Below, piece after piece: positions 36,481 to 46,168 of a stretch of 64,000 nucleotides of DNA. The position numbers and the translations under genes were made by a program. Origin of the DNA: Clostridia bacterium (lineage in GTDB: Bacteria; Bacillota; DAOUPZ01). Below the pieces are notes generated by a model, which was not told the DNA's origin, did not search any database, and worked only from the letters and a program-made list of their open reading frames with translations. Within the stretch, counting starts at the first letter, position 1. Every line of letters starts with the position of its first letter. The stretch is from assembly GCA_030625885.1 (NCBI GenBank), contig DAOUPZ010000007.1:1-64000 (forward strand). Reading direction: 5' to 3'.

Positions 36481-37664
36481 GCATTATAGGCTTTAATACC
36501 TTCTCCAACAATCTCTACTGCTCTTTTAATCTTCTCTTCCTCTAATACATACGCAATACGGACTTCTTGTTTCCCTAGACCCGGAGTCGCATAGAATCCT
36601 TCACCCGGCGCCATCATGGTCGTTTCTCCATCCAAATTAAAATCTGTTAACATAAACCTACAAAATGCGGCTGCATTATCAACCGGCAGCTTGACCATCA
36701 TATAAAATGCACCTTCAGGATCACTACAAACAACACCAGGAATTTGGTTAAATGCTTCAAAGCAAACTGTTTTCCGTTTATGGTATTCCTTAATTTCATT
36801 ATATACTTGCTCTAATGGAAGCTTTAACAATGCAACCGTCCCCACCTGTGTAACCGGCGAAACACTTAAACGGCTCTGTGCTAGCTTCAAAATCATTTTC
36901 ATAAATTCGTGATTTTTAGAGGCAATTGTCCCGATTCTAGCCCCACACGCACTATACCGTTTGGAAATAGAATCAATAACAATGACGTGCTGCGCTATAC
37001 TTTCATAACTGGAAAAACTTTCCGCCATATCGCCCGTATAACAAAATTCTCGATATACTTCATCCGAAATGATGTAGAGATCATTTTCAATTGCCAATTC
37101 CATAATCAGCTTCATCTCTGCATCGGTAAGCACTCTACCTGTGGGATTAGCAGGATTAGATTCTAAAATGGCTCTCGTTCTATCATTAATCTTTTCCTGA
37201 AACGCTTCTTTTGATGGCAACCGGTAGCCATTTTCAGGCGTTGTTGTAACAGGAATCAATTCAACACCTGCAATCGCCGCCAATTGATTATAATTGGTAT
37301 AAAAGGGCTCTGTTACAAGGATATTGTCCCCCTGGTCACAAACCGTAAGCATAGCAAAAAGCAAAGACTCAGACCCACCATTCGTAATAATAATATCCTT
37401 TGCGTTAAAAGGCAAATCAATTTTGGCATAATAATCTGCAAAAGCACCTACCAAATCATTAATGCCTTGAGAAGGACAATAACTTAACACCTCTTCATCA
37501 AAATGGTGCACCCCTTCGTAAAAAGATTTTGGCGTTTTAATATCGGGTTGACCGATATTTAAATGATAAATATTAATGCCTTTAGCTTCAGCTTCATGTG
37601 CTAAAGGCAGCAGCTGTCTTACTGCTGACGCAGACATATTCTTAACTCTGTTTGCAACCTTCAT
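36471..37664 (-). CDS. Class I/II PLP-dependent aminotransferase (aspartate-aminotransferase family)
   Basis: 397 residues from the ATG at 37664 (GGAAGGG six bases upstream). Fold type I features: NIGQPDIKTP near the N-terminus, GGSESLLFAM, SNPANPTGRVL, SDEVYREFCY, and the PLP lysine in IDSISKRYSACGARIG. The Arg binding the substrate carboxylate is in EVRIAYVLEEE. Substrate is not decidable; aspartate or aromatic acids are typical for this subgroup. Monocistronic. Confidence 0.92.
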   Translation of the reverse strand: MKVANRVKNMSASAVRQLLPLAHEAEAKGINIYHLNIGQPDIKTPKSFYEGVHHFDEEVLSYCPSQGINDLVGAFADYYAKIDLPFNAKDIIITNGGSESLLFAMLTVCDQGDNILVTEPFYTNYNQLAAIAGVELIPVTTTPENGYRLPSKEAFQEKINDRTRAILESNPANPTGRVLTDAEMKLIMELAIENDLYIISDEVYREFCYTGDMAESFSSYESIAQHVIVIDSISKRYSACGARIGTIASKNHEFMKMILKLAQSRLSVSPVTQVGTVALLKLPLEQVYNEIKEYHKRKTVCFEAFNQIPGVVCSDPEGAFYMMVKLPVDNAAAFCRFMLTDFNLDGETTMMAPGEGFYATPGLGKQEVRIAYVLEEEKIKRAVEIVGEGIKAYNAKK

Positions 37665-37944
37665 ATACAACCCTTCCTTACTGTTTTTTTACTTGTTGAC
37701 ACATTATTAAATATTTATAAAAAAATTATATTCCTATATCTTTATAGAAAAAAACTCTAAAACTAAATATTTGTTGTTTTCCCTAATATTTTGTTAGATA
37801 AAAGTTGCATTGCCAAATATTTTTTAATTTTAAAGTTTATTATCTATAGTTTGTTCAACAAGCTTTCGTTTTATTTACTGAGTATTATAACATGTATTAT
37901 ATGCACATGAAAGAGATAATCATAATATAAAAAACAATTTTATT

Positions 37945-38319
37945 TTAGATCATTTGCGCTAGATATTTACCTAGCCACACACTAAACAATCCCAATGATA
38001 AGTTTAAGATCACATTTAATACGCCCAACCCATAGTTTCCACTACTCAGTAACGAAACAGTCCCATAACCAAATGAGGAAAAGGTTGTCAACCCGCCAAG
38101 AACACCGACTGTAAAGAAAGCTCGAATTTCTGGCGAAACATGCCATAAGTATAAAGTGGCTTCCATCACAAAACCAATTAAAAGACACCCTAAAATATTC
38201 ACGATTAACGTTCCATATATAAGCTGATTATCAAACCAGCGGGAAGCTAACTGAGAAATTAAATACCTCAATGATGCCCCAATAAATCCCCCGGCACCTA
38301 CAATAAATAACCTGTACAA
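37945..38319 (-). CDS. crcB: CrcB/FluC fluoride channel
   Basis: 124 residues from TTG at 38319, with AGAGGTGATATT upstream; the longer frame from 38349 spans that site. Four membrane helices with family residues: GAGGFIGASLRYLIS, YGTLIVNILGCLLIGFV (the Asn in the pore region), and FFTVGVLGGLTTFSSFGY (the polar track). It exports fluoride as a dual-topology dimer. Only one crcB gene is here and I find no fluoride riboswitch upstream. Confidence 0.93.
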   Translation of the reverse strand: MYRLFIVGAGGFIGASLRYLISQLASRWFDNQLIYGTLIVNILGCLLIGFVMEATLYLWHVSPEIRAFFTVGVLGGLTTFSSFGYGTVSLLSSGNYGLGVLNVILNLSLGLFSVWLGKYLAQMI

Positions 38320-38481
38320 AAATATCACCTCTTGTTTTATAATAGACAAGAAGTCATTATAACATAACCCAATTACTTATTCCACAACAAAATTTTACAG
38401 GAAAATGAGACGATTAATTCCATTACTTCTACCTTTCATTAGCTAAACAAAAAGCCCAAAAGATTAATAATCAAACCTGCA

Positions 38482-38632
38482 TAATGGAATCGATATACTG
38501 GAGGAAAATATTTGGTGAATTCGAGCAAAAACTTACTCATTGATTGTTACTGTCAACGTATGCTCAACCTTTATGCCTTACGATATCCTTTTTTAGCATT
38601 CAAAGTTTTCCGGAAGTATATCGATTCCATTA
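38482..38632 (+). repeat. Structured GGA/GGA element, copy 3 (different helix sequence)
   Basis: Outer helix TAATGGAATCGATATACT (38482-38499) pairs perfectly with AGTATATCGATTCCATTA (38615-38632). GGA (38500-38502) faces GGA (38612-38614). Inner helix GGAAAA (38503-38508) pairs with TTTTCC (38606-38611). The middle keeps ACTTACTCATT and TTTAGCATTCAAAG, matching copy 2. The sequence ATTCCATTACTTCTACC occurs both at 38416-38432, upstream, and at 38625-38641 at the right end, a direct repeat flanking the element. Confidence 0.8.
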
Positions 38633-38753
38633 CTTCTACCTCCATTTAGTAATACGTAAATCTCATAGGATGTATTTAGACAAAATGTTATCATAATACG
38701 CCAAAATATTATTGAGATGTTTAAAATAATTTATAGTAGAATAAAAACATAGA

Positions 38754-38786
38754 AAAAAGACAGCCAGAGGCTGTCCTTCTTATGGG
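38754..38786 (-). terminator. Terminator of the response regulator gene
   Basis: On the minus strand AAGGACAGCCTCTGGCTGTC followed by TTTTTTC, 14 bases after the stop. Confidence 0.85.
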
Positions 38787-38799
38787 TTTGCTCACCATC

Positions 38800-39849
38800 T
38801 TATCTTAAAAAATCATTTGATTTAGCCTTTCGATATTGAGTGGGTGTCACCCCTTCCATTTTCTTAAAAACTTTACTAAAATAACTTGTTTCATCATAAC
38901 CCAAATCCAAGGCAATATTGACGATAGGCTGATCTGTTTTTTCCAGCGCCTCTTTTGCTTTTTCAATCTTATATTTCGTGACATAGGAAACATAAGTCAT
39001 GCCCATTTCCCTTTTAAAGAGTTTGCTAAAATAATGGGGACTTAAATGCATGCTTTTGGCAACATCTTGAAGCGATAACCACTCATTATAATTCTCGGCA
39101 ATATAATCCAGTGCTTCTTTTACTTTATTGGACATATTATGATCATTTCGGCTCAGAATTTCTTCAAATATAGCATCTAGCATACGATTAAGATATTCTT
39201 TTATCGTATCATACGTTTCCATCTGAATCAGTTCACATGAATAATGCTTCTCAATACTTGAAATATGATCATTCTTAATCTCCATTTTAGAAGCGGTTCT
39301 AAGCATCATATCCGCTAATTCTATAGATTTTTCCCTTAAAACACCGATGTATTTAGGCCTTAGCAAATAATAGTCTTTTACAATTTCATTAAGTAAACTT
39401 TTTGCTTGTTGATCATCACCTGTTTTTATTTTTTCAGATAATAATCGTTCCTTAACATTGACATTATTTCTTCGATCATTAATCTCCATAATTTGTGTGC
39501 TTAATACATCTAACAGCTTTTCCGGCCTTACAGGCTTCAATAAATAATCTTCTATCCCAATTTTTAGTGCATCATAAGCAAATTCAAAATCACTATAAGC
39601 ACTTAAGATAATAATAACTTTATTTTTATCTTTCTTTTTAATCATTTCAGCTGCTTCAATACCACTCATTCCTGAAATCTTGATATCCATCAATATAATA
39701 TCCGGGTCTAGCCTTTCAGTCATCGCTATGACTTCTTTACCTGATGTTGCTTCCCCTACAATTTCCACATCTTCTCTTGCCTGACTAATGATAATTTTCA
39801 ACCCTTCTCTTTCTATTGCTTCATCATCCACAATCAAAATTTTATACAT
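38800..39849 (-). CDS. AraC-type response regulator (YesN-like)
   Basis: 349 residues from the ATG at 39849 with AAAGGAG upstream. N-terminal receiver: ILIVDDEAIEREGL, phospho-Asp in DIILMDIKISGMSG, and KPVRPEKLL. A variable middle follows, then an AraC double helix-turn-helix at the C-terminus (WLSLQDVAKSMHLSPHYFSK and LDLGYDETSYFSKVFKKMEG). Transcribed with the kinase upstream; the stop of the kinase lies 13 bases before this start. Targets unknown. Confidence 0.93.
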   Translation of the reverse strand: MYKILIVDDEAIEREGLKIIISQAREDVEIVGEATSGKEVIAMTERLDPDIILMDIKISGMSGIEAAEMIKKKDKNKVIIILSAYSDFEFAYDALKIGIEDYLLKPVRPEKLLDVLSTQIMEINDRRNNVNVKERLLSEKIKTGDDQQAKSLLNEIVKDYYLLRPKYIGVLREKSIELADMMLRTASKMEIKNDHISSIEKHYSCELIQMETYDTIKEYLNRMLDAIFEEILSRNDHNMSNKVKEALDYIAENYNEWLSLQDVAKSMHLSPHYFSKLFKREMGMTYVSYVTKYKIEKAKEALEKTDQPIVNIALDLGYDETSYFSKVFKKMEGVTPTQYRKAKSNDFLR

Positions 39850-39862
39850 TCGTAACGCTCCT

Positions 39863-41110
39863 TTAAGCATATACTGGCATGATAATTTTAGCCTCTGTTC
39901 CTACATCTATTTGACTGGTAATCTCTACCCCATAACCCTTGCCAAAATAGTGTTTAATTCTTTGATTGACATTATTAATCCCTATTCCCGTATTCACAGG
40001 TATCCCATTGGTATTATCCGTTTCCCCTCTACCATGATTTTTCACCATTATGCGTTCTAACTTATCCTGAGACATACCCATCCCGTCATCCGATATGATA
40101 ATAATCATATTCTTTCCTTCAATAGATGCTTTAATATGAACTGTTCCGCCTTCTTTTTTATCTATTAAACCGTGTACAATAGCATTTTCAACAAATGGCT
40201 GGATAATCATAAAGGGAACTTCTAGCTTTTGGGCTTCTTCTGTTACTGAAATTTCATAACTGAGCCTTTCCCCAAATCTCACTTTTTGAATTTTTAGATA
40301 TCTCGTAATATAATCAATCTCCTCTTTAAATAAAACCATCTGATTGGATTTTTTAATTGTATATCTTAACATATCTGCTAATGAATAAATCACTTCCTGC
40401 GTTCGCGGTGCCTTTTCAATCAGTGCCAGTGTACTGATCGTATTCAGCGAATTAAATAAAAAATGAGGGTTAATTTGAGCGTACAAGGCTTGTAACTCCG
40501 CATCCTTTAAAGCTTTTTCCAGTTCAACCTGTGCTTTCTGCGTTGCTACCAATTTTATATTTTTATAGCACAATTCTTTTTCAATACGCCTGATATAAGC
40601 TTTTTCAACAATGTAATTCTCAATGATTGAGATCATGTTCATGATCGCTTTAACCTTAACCAATGACATCACAGGTAATGAATGATAAGCATCTAATAAT
40701 TCTTTCTTTTGTTTCCAGTCTGTTGATTCTTTCATAACATACTCTAATTGCGTCTCCTCTTCTTCTTTAAGTCGCGCTTGTCCCGCCGTAATCGCCCCTA
40801 AATATTGTCCATTAACAATAATCGGAATAGAAAGACTAATGAGCCCGGTATGACATTTAAATATATAGGGTTCTTCAGCCTTTACAGCTTTTGAATAAGC
40901 ACGAATATCTGATTCCTGACAGTATTGATTGCGTGTGGTATCCCCGATTAATTCACAAAAACTTTTATAATTACTTTTTTCCGTAATATACTTTCCATCA
41001 TCATCAATAATTATCATGGCTAGCCCGGTAGCTGTCGCAATTTCATCCTGTATCTTTTGTAAATCCTCTAAATCAATAATATCATTAATATGCAATTTTG
41101 TATCATCCAT
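39863..41110 (-). CDS. PocR-domain sensor histidine kinase (LytS/YesM-type core)
   Basis: 415 residues, soluble. The N-terminus (about 10-150) is a PocR ligand-binding domain: GLAMIIIDDDGKYITEKSNY, FCELIG, CHTGLISLSIPIIVNGQYLG. A coiled coil leads to the His_kinase core, QINPHFLFNSLNTIS with the phospho-acceptor His, and an HATPase domain (VENAIVHGLIDKKEGGTVHI, DDGMGMS). PocR domains in the founding regulator respond to 1,2-propanediol-type metabolites; the ligand here is unknown. No transport or catabolic genes adjoin. Confidence 0.92.
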   Translation of the reverse strand: MDDTKLHINDIIDLEDLQKIQDEIATATGLAMIIIDDDGKYITEKSNYKSFCELIGDTTRNQYCQESDIRAYSKAVKAEEPYIFKCHTGLISLSIPIIVNGQYLGAITAGQARLKEEEETQLEYVMKESTDWKQKKELLDAYHSLPVMSLVKVKAIMNMISIIENYIVEKAYIRRIEKELCYKNIKLVATQKAQVELEKALKDAELQALYAQINPHFLFNSLNTISTLALIEKAPRTQEVIYSLADMLRYTIKKSNQMVLFKEEIDYITRYLKIQKVRFGERLSYEISVTEEAQKLEVPFMIIQPFVENAIVHGLIDKKEGGTVHIKASIEGKNMIIIISDDGMGMSQDKLERIMVKNHGRGETDNTNGIPVNTGIGINNVNQRIKHYFGKGYGVEITSQIDVGTEAKIIMPVYA

Positions 41111-41269
41111 ATTTTTCTTCCTCTCGGTTTATTCAAATATTCTGAAAACATTTATACACAATACATTATTATATTGCTTATGATCATCAACTGCAAGATT
41201 TCTATCTATAATTATAAATCAAACGCGTTTATTATTTAAGTGGAAATATAAAATTAATGATATATACAA

Positions 41270-41310
41270 TTAAAAAGAAATCCCTATAACTTGCTCAGGA
41301 TTTCTTCTTT
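41270..41310 (-). terminator. Terminator after nrdG
   Basis: On the minus strand AAGAAATCCTGAGCAAGTTA then TAGGGATTTCTTTTT: a stem of nine bases with a T-run, directly after the nrdG stop. Confidence 0.75.
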
Positions 41311-41312
41311 TA

Positions 41313-42014
41313 TCAAAAATTAACCAATTCAACTTTTTGGATATATTTTCCTGCTTGCTCTTTTAAGGGTTGTATGTTTTCCAAGCTATAGGGCTCGATA
41401 TTCAGCAAATGTTTGTCCAGCATAGTTTCTACGGGCTTAAATTGCTGCAACACGTAACATTTGGCTCCTTTAATTTGTTGAATGATCTCTTTGATATCAT
41501 TCAACTCAATCAAGGTAGGGACAACTGTTGTTCTAAATTGATAATCTACCTCAGATTGCATAATATATTTGATTGAAGTATGAATTAAATCGTCATCAAT
41601 GTGACAATGACATACTTTTTCATATTTATGTAATGGTGATTTGATATCCATAGCAATATAATCTACCAGTCGTTTCTCTACCGCTTGCTTAATAAATTCC
41701 GGATGAGAACCATTAGTATCCAGTTTAACAGCATACCCCAAACTTTTAATATCTGCCATGAGGTTCAAAACCGATGGATGCAAAGATGGCTCTCCGCCTG
41801 ACACCACCACCCCATCCAAAAGCTTCTGCCGTTTTATCAAGTAAGGCTTAATGGTATCCTCCCAGGGAATAGTCAACTGATCCCCTTTAAGAATGGATTC
41901 ATTATGACAGTACGGACACGCAAAATTACACCCGCCAACAAAAAGAACCGCTGCTACTTTACCGGGATAATCAACAAATGATACTTTATGAAAGCCTTTA
42001 ATATTATATATCAA
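41313..42014 (-). CDS. nrdG: Anaerobic ribonucleotide reductase activating radical-SAM protein
   Basis: 233 residues from TTG at 42014 (AAGGAAG eight bases upstream). The radical-SAM cluster motif is GGCNFACPYCHN (CxxxCxxC), with GVVSGGEPSLHPSVL and KLDTNGSHPEFI further in. This longer type, sometimes named NrdG2, resembles pyruvate-formate-lyase activases. It generates the glycyl radical on NrdD. It follows nrdD on the minus strand after 165 bases containing a heptad tract. Confidence 0.92.
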   Translation of the reverse strand: MIYNIKGFHKVSFVDYPGKVAAVLFVGGCNFACPYCHNESILKGDQLTIPWEDTIKPYLIKRQKLLDGVVVSGGEPSLHPSVLNLMADIKSLGYAVKLDTNGSHPEFIKQAVEKRLVDYIAMDIKSPLHKYEKVCHCHIDDDLIHTSIKYIMQSEVDYQFRTTVVPTLIELNDIKEIIQQIKGAKCYVLQQFKPVETMLDKHLLNIEPYSLENIQPLKEQAGKYIQKVELVNF

Positions 42015-42073
42015 AATGGTCACTTCCTTAGTTAGCTCATCAATACATTGATAATTCTCAGCTTTAAGCGGTA

Positions 42074-42178
42074 AAGCAGGTAGCTCGCTCCCTATGGTCG
42101 CTTGTAGCAGGTAGGAGGTAGGAAAAACCGCTTCTTTTAGCTTTCCCTACCTACTACCTGCTGTTCGCTACCTGCTTT
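42074..42178 (+). repeat. In-register heptad-repeat tract between nrdD and nrdG
   Basis: Fifteen 7-mers without a shift: AAGCAGG, TAGCTCG, CTCCCTA, TGGTCGC, TTGTAGC, AGGTAGG, AGGTAGG, AAAAACC, GCTTCTT, TTAGCTT, TCCCTAC, CTACTAC, CTGCTGT, TCGCTAC, CTGCTTT. GCAGGTAG-type and CTACCTGC-type halves are complementary. It abuts the nrdD stop codon. Confidence 0.8.
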
Positions 42179-44278
42179 TTACATTACAAACTCTTTCCGT
42201 TCTTCAAATTCTTCCTTCTTCCCTTTATTCCAGTTAGAAACAGGACGATAAAATCCGACCACTCTAGACCAAACTTCTGCTTCTCTGCCACACGTTGGAC
42301 ACTCAAAATGTTCTCCGGCAATATAACCATGCTCTGGGCAGATACTAAACGTTGGCGTAACAGAAAAATAGGGCAAATGATAGTTTTCCATTACCTTTTT
42401 AACCAATGCTTTACAGGTATTAATATCCGAAATGCGCTCACCAATAAAGGCATGAAAAACAGTCCCCCCAGTGTATTTTGTTTGCAATGGGTCTTGCAAA
42501 TCAAGCGCTTCAAATAAATCTTCTGTATGACCGACAGGTAGCTGTGAACTGTTTGTATAATACGATTCATCTGTACCTGATGCGATAATATCAGGGAATT
42601 TTTCCTTATCAATTCTTGCGAGACGATAAGCCGTTCCTTCCGCCGGTGTTGCTTCTAGATTAAACATATCGCCTGTTTTTTCTTGATATTCAACCATGAC
42701 ATCACGCATATAATTTAAAATTTCTTCCGCAAATTCTTTACCCTTTTCGGTTGTAATATCTTCAGACAACCCCAAAAAGTTTTTAATGCATTCGTTCATT
42801 CCATTGATCCCAATGGTATTGAAATGATTCTTCCAATACTCACCAAATCTTTCGTGAACACTGGATAAATAGAACCGACTATAAGGATAAAGACCTAATA
42901 CTGTATTCTTTTCAATGATTTTCCGTTTTATTTCCAGAGAATTGCGGGCAATTCCCATCAGTCTTGTTAAGCGTTCAAAGAAATCTTCCTTATCTACAGC
43001 CAGATAACCAAGCCTTGGCAGGTTAATGGTCACAACACCAATGGAACCTGTTAAAGGATTGGCCCCAAATAACCCGCCCCCTCTTTTGCGAAGTTCTCTG
43101 TTATCCAAACGCAATCGACAACACATACTCCTCGCATCTTCCGGATCCATGTCTGAATTGACAAAGTTCGCAAAGTACGGTGTACCGTATTTTGCTGTCA
43201 TTTCCATCACCTTATCCACAATAGGACGATCCCATTCAAAGTTCTTGCCAATATTATACGTTGGAATAGGAAAAGTAAAGATCCGTCCTTTAGCATCACC
43301 CTCCATCATCACTTCACAGAAGGCCTGATTAATCATATCCATCTCTTTCTGGAACATCCCATAAGTATCTGTTTCATGATACTTGCCCCCAATAATAACC
43401 GGTTGATCGGAAAGCATCTTAGGACAGTTCAAATCCATTGTATAGTTTGTAAACGGAGTTTGAAAACCAACACGAGTTGGAATATTAAGATTAAAAATGT
43501 GTTCTTGCATGGACTGTTTGACTTCTTCATAGGTTAAACCATCATGTTTGATAAAAGGTGCCAAATAGGTATCAAAAGAAGATAACGCCTGCGCTCCGGC
43601 TGATTCACCCTGCAAAGTATATAGGAAATTCACAACTTGCCCTAAAGCAGCACCAAAATGTTTGGGCGGACTGCTTTCCACTTTTCCATTTGCCCCTCTA
43701 TACCCTTTGAGCAGTAGATCTTCCAAAGACCAACCCACACAATAAGTAGCCAGTAATCCTAAATCATGAATATGTAAATCTCCATTGATATGCGACTCTC
43801 GCACTTCAGGAGGATATATTTGATGTAACCATAAATTTTTTGTGACATTTTCCACAATACTATTGTTAAATCCCTGAAGGGAAAAATCCATATTGGCATT
43901 CTCTTTCACACGCCAATCCGATTGGGTAATATAACCTTTGGATAATTCCTGTACATCTACCAGGATTTTCTTACCCTGCCGCACAGCTTCTCGCTTAAGA
44001 CGATAGCGAATATAATTTTTAGCGGTCTGCCTTTCACCCATATCCATTAAGGTAATTTCTACAATATCTTGTATGACTTCTACAGTTGGTACATCATTAC
44101 CAAATTGCTTCTGCGCCATATAAATCACGCGATCCGTAACCACCTCTGCTAACCTTTCTAACTCCACTAACCTGCGGTCATTATAGGTTGCTTCTAGTGC
44201 TTTTAGCACCGCTCTCTCTATCTTATCAATATCAAAAATCTGTAATGTTCCATCCCGCTTTTCAATTGCTTTAAACAA
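42179..44278 (-). CDS. nrdD: Anaerobic (class III) ribonucleoside-triphosphate reductase
   Basis: 699 residues from TTG at 44278 (GGAGG ten bases upstream). An N-terminal ATP-cone (KRDGTLQIFDIDKIERAVLK) provides allosteric control. The core follows, with HDLGLLATYCVGWSLEDLLL and MCCRLRLDNRELRKRGGGLFG. The C-terminal zinc site is CPEHGY ... CPTCGRE and the glycyl-radical loop is SRVVGFYRPVSNWN. It makes deoxynucleotides without oxygen and is activated by NrdG. Upstream boxes suggest control by NrdR. Confidence 0.96.
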   Translation of the reverse strand: MFKAIEKRDGTLQIFDIDKIERAVLKALEATYNDRRLVELERLAEVVTDRVIYMAQKQFGNDVPTVEVIQDIVEITLMDMGERQTAKNYIRYRLKREAVRQGKKILVDVQELSKGYITQSDWRVKENANMDFSLQGFNNSIVENVTKNLWLHQIYPPEVRESHINGDLHIHDLGLLATYCVGWSLEDLLLKGYRGANGKVESSPPKHFGAALGQVVNFLYTLQGESAGAQALSSFDTYLAPFIKHDGLTYEEVKQSMQEHIFNLNIPTRVGFQTPFTNYTMDLNCPKMLSDQPVIIGGKYHETDTYGMFQKEMDMINQAFCEVMMEGDAKGRIFTFPIPTYNIGKNFEWDRPIVDKVMEMTAKYGTPYFANFVNSDMDPEDARSMCCRLRLDNRELRKRGGGLFGANPLTGSIGVVTINLPRLGYLAVDKEDFFERLTRLMGIARNSLEIKRKIIEKNTVLGLYPYSRFYLSSVHERFGEYWKNHFNTIGINGMNECIKNFLGLSEDITTEKGKEFAEEILNYMRDVMVEYQEKTGDMFNLEATPAEGTAYRLARIDKEKFPDIIASGTDESYYTNSSQLPVGHTEDLFEALDLQDPLQTKYTGGTVFHAFIGERISDINTCKALVKKVMENYHLPYFSVTPTFSICPEHGYIAGEHFECPTCGREAEVWSRVVGFYRPVSNWNKGKKEEFEERKEFVM

Positions 44279-44321
44279 ATCGTGTCAACCTCCTTCTTAA
44301 CTCCCTTTATACTCACAACAG

Positions 44322-44395
44322 TTACAATATATGTAATTAAAATAAAATAATTACTATATGTTGTGAGCATAGTTATTATATGCCACAACATATAG
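44322..44395. promoter_or_regulatory. Three evenly spaced NrdR-box-like sites upstream of nrdD
   Basis: TTACAATATATGTAA (centre 44329), CTATATGTTGTG (centre about 44359.5) and CACAACATATAG (centre about 44389.5). The last two are exact inverted copies. Centres are 30 bp apart, about three helical turns, the spacing known for paired NrdR boxes (consensus like ACAxTATATxTxGTG). NrdR represses ribonucleotide reductase genes when dATP is high. The assignment rests on motif and spacing only. Confidence 0.65.
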
Positions 44396-44504
44396 ATTGT
44401 CGAACGCGAAAATAGCACATAATAGATAATATGGATTATCAAATACAGATATGGACAAGTTTTCTCATTTTTTCATATAAATACAGTAAAATATAAGATA
44501 TTGG

Positions 44505-44562
44505 CGGAAAGGGGAAAGACCGCAGCCTATGGCTGCTGAACGAGGAACGAAAAAGATTTAAA
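44505..44562 (+). repeat. GAACGAG heptad and hairpin composite
   Basis: AAAGACC, hairpin GCAGCCTATGGCTGC, then TGAACGAGGAACGAAAAAG. Same arrangement as at 58888-58935 (plus) and 21311-21362 (minus). It lies 30-odd bases before a collapsed GGA element, as the 58888 copy lies before an intact one. Confidence 0.7.
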
Positions 44563-44592
44563 AAGATAAAACCTTAAGTAAACTCATTACAT

Positions 44593-44626
44593 TAGGTATG
44601 GTTATGGTGGAAGCATAACCATACCT
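44593..44626 (+). repeat. Collapsed copy of the GGA/GGA element
   Basis: TAGGTATGGTTATG and CATAACCATACCTA form a perfect stem around GTGGAAG. This equals the outer helix of the copy at 58953 with the inner ~110 bp removed, leaving one GGA. The downstream flank CACAAACTTG also matches the flank of the full copies (ACAAACYTTCA). Confidence 0.75.
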
Positions 44627-44659
44627 ATTGCACAAACTTGCAAATAAAATTTTATACTA

Positions 44660-44692
44660 TAAAAAAAGAGAGCCGATTTGGCTCTCCTATAA
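44660..44692 (-). terminator. Terminator of the amino acid permease gene
   Basis: On the minus strand GGAGAGCCAAATCGGCTCTC is followed by TTTTTTT. Confidence 0.85.
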
Positions 44693-44713
44693 TATAATAA
44701 TGTCTATTTCTCT

Positions 44714-46168
44714 TTATAAAGACCAATCTCCAAAGATAAGATACTCACGTTCTTCTTCACTGATCGATTCACGACCTTCTTTAGCCATGCTAAAGAATAT
44801 AACGCCAAGAATCAACCATGCTCCAAACACAATCCATTCTAGGGGCCATACCAACGCACCTGGACTTCCTGGTATAATCAAAACCATCGTAAAGATGATC
44901 GCTGAAACAACGGCCATATAGCCTGTTGCTATACCGCCAGGCATTTTATAAGGTCTCGGCATATCGGGCTTGCTCTTGCGCATTTTAACAGCAGAAGCAG
45001 AAACCAAAAGCCACGCTAACATAAAACATAAGGAACCCACATCAACGATCGGTAGTAAAATCGCTGTACCAATAAAAGGTGCTATAACCGTTAAACCACC
45101 AACAAAGATATTGGCATTCGTAGGTGTTTTGAATTTTTCATCAATTTCGCCGAACCATTCCGGGATCAGTCTCGCACGCCCCATCCCAAACAGAACACGC
45201 GTCGAAGCCACGAAAAATGCATTGAATGTTGTGAGCAGCCCGCATAGTGCACCCACTAGAACAATCCGACCCACAACAGGTGCAACCGTCATCATCGCAT
45301 CTGCAGCTGGGAATTCAAGATTAACCAGTTCCTTCCAAGGCATAACCATCGACACAGAAGTAATAGCCAAGGCATAGAAAACCACACCAGCAATAACCGC
45401 TAGACTCAACACCTTACCCAGATTATTATAGTTTAACCCTTCGTTACTTTCTTCTGCACCTTGCGGAATGGTGTCAAACCCGGCAAAGAAAAACGGCGTA
45501 ATTGCAAATACGGCAATAATACCACCCATTGTACTGAACCCTTTCAAGGAATGGCCGATTGCTGGCACCATATTAGCGGAACTACCTTTTACGAACCCCG
45601 TAATAATGAAGATCGCTGAACAAGCCAGAAGGAAATTTGTCATCCCACTTTGAAATTTGGCAACCTTATCTACCCCAATAATATTCATCCAAATAATTGC
45701 ACCCGCAACAACTAAGTCTAAAATAAGAAGTGGTAGATAAACCGTAAAACCCATCACTTCATAAATTGGCATGACTTTCATAGCAGGTACCAAACTACCT
45801 ACTAAACGACCAATCGCTACGGCTTCCCACGGACAAAGGAAAGCATATCCAAAACATAAAATCCAACCGGTATAAAATGATGCCGTCGAACCAAATGCCC
45901 GGTATGTATAAGCAATTTCGCCACCAGCCACAGGCATAGAAGCTGTCATTTCACCATAAGCATAGGTAATAGGAAGTAAGAAAAGTCCACCTGCAACAAA
46001 AGCAATAACCGCACCTAGAGGCCCACCGGCATTTGCAATCCAACTACCTACCGTAACAACCCAGCCCACACCCACCATGGCACCAAAACCCAACGTAAAA
46101 TAATCAAATATTCCCATTGCTTTAGCTAATTCTTGTCTCTCTAAACCTTGATTCTCCATTTCTGTCAT
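44714..46168 (-). CDS. APC-superfamily amino acid permease
   Basis: 484 residues with about 12 hydrophobic helices. The first helix carries the family glycine motif FTLGFGAMVGVGWVVTVGSW, and AGGEIAYTYRAFGSTASFYT and FFFAGFDTIPQGAEESN (helix 6) are typical APC signatures. It is a proton- or antiport-driven amino acid or amine carrier; substrate not decidable. The ATG has AGGGGG nine bases upstream. Its long 5' leader contains a stable hairpin. Confidence 0.93.
   Translation of the reverse strand: MTEMENQGLERQELAKAMGIFDYFTLGFGAMVGVGWVVTVGSWIANAGGPLGAVIAFVAGGLFLLPITYAYGEMTASMPVAGGEIAYTYRAFGSTASFYTGWILCFGYAFLCPWEAVAIGRLVGSLVPAMKVMPIYEVMGFTVYLPLLILDLVVAGAIIWMNIIGVDKVAKFQSGMTNFLLACSAIFIITGFVKGSSANMVPAIGHSLKGFSTMGGIIAVFAITPFFFAGFDTIPQGAEESNEGLNYNNLGKVLSLAVIAGVVFYALAITSVSMVMPWKELVNLEFPAADAMMTVAPVVGRIVLVGALCGLLTTFNAFFVASTRVLFGMGRARLIPEWFGEIDEKFKTPTNANIFVGGLTVIAPFIGTAILLPIVDVGSLCFMLAWLLVSASAVKMRKSKPDMPRPYKMPGGIATGYMAVVSAIIFTMVLIIPGSPGALVWPLEWIVFGAWLILGVIFFSMAKEGRESISEEEREYLIFGDWSL

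Noticed and set aside
38320-38420. Fluoride riboswitch upstream of crcB
   Set aside because: I looked for the conserved fluoride aptamer segments on the minus strand and did not find them.
38482-38632. GGA element as an IS200/IS605-type end or an IS remnant
   Set aside because: No transposase fragment in or near any copy, and the arms differ in sequence between copies while remaining paired. Not excluded genome-wide.
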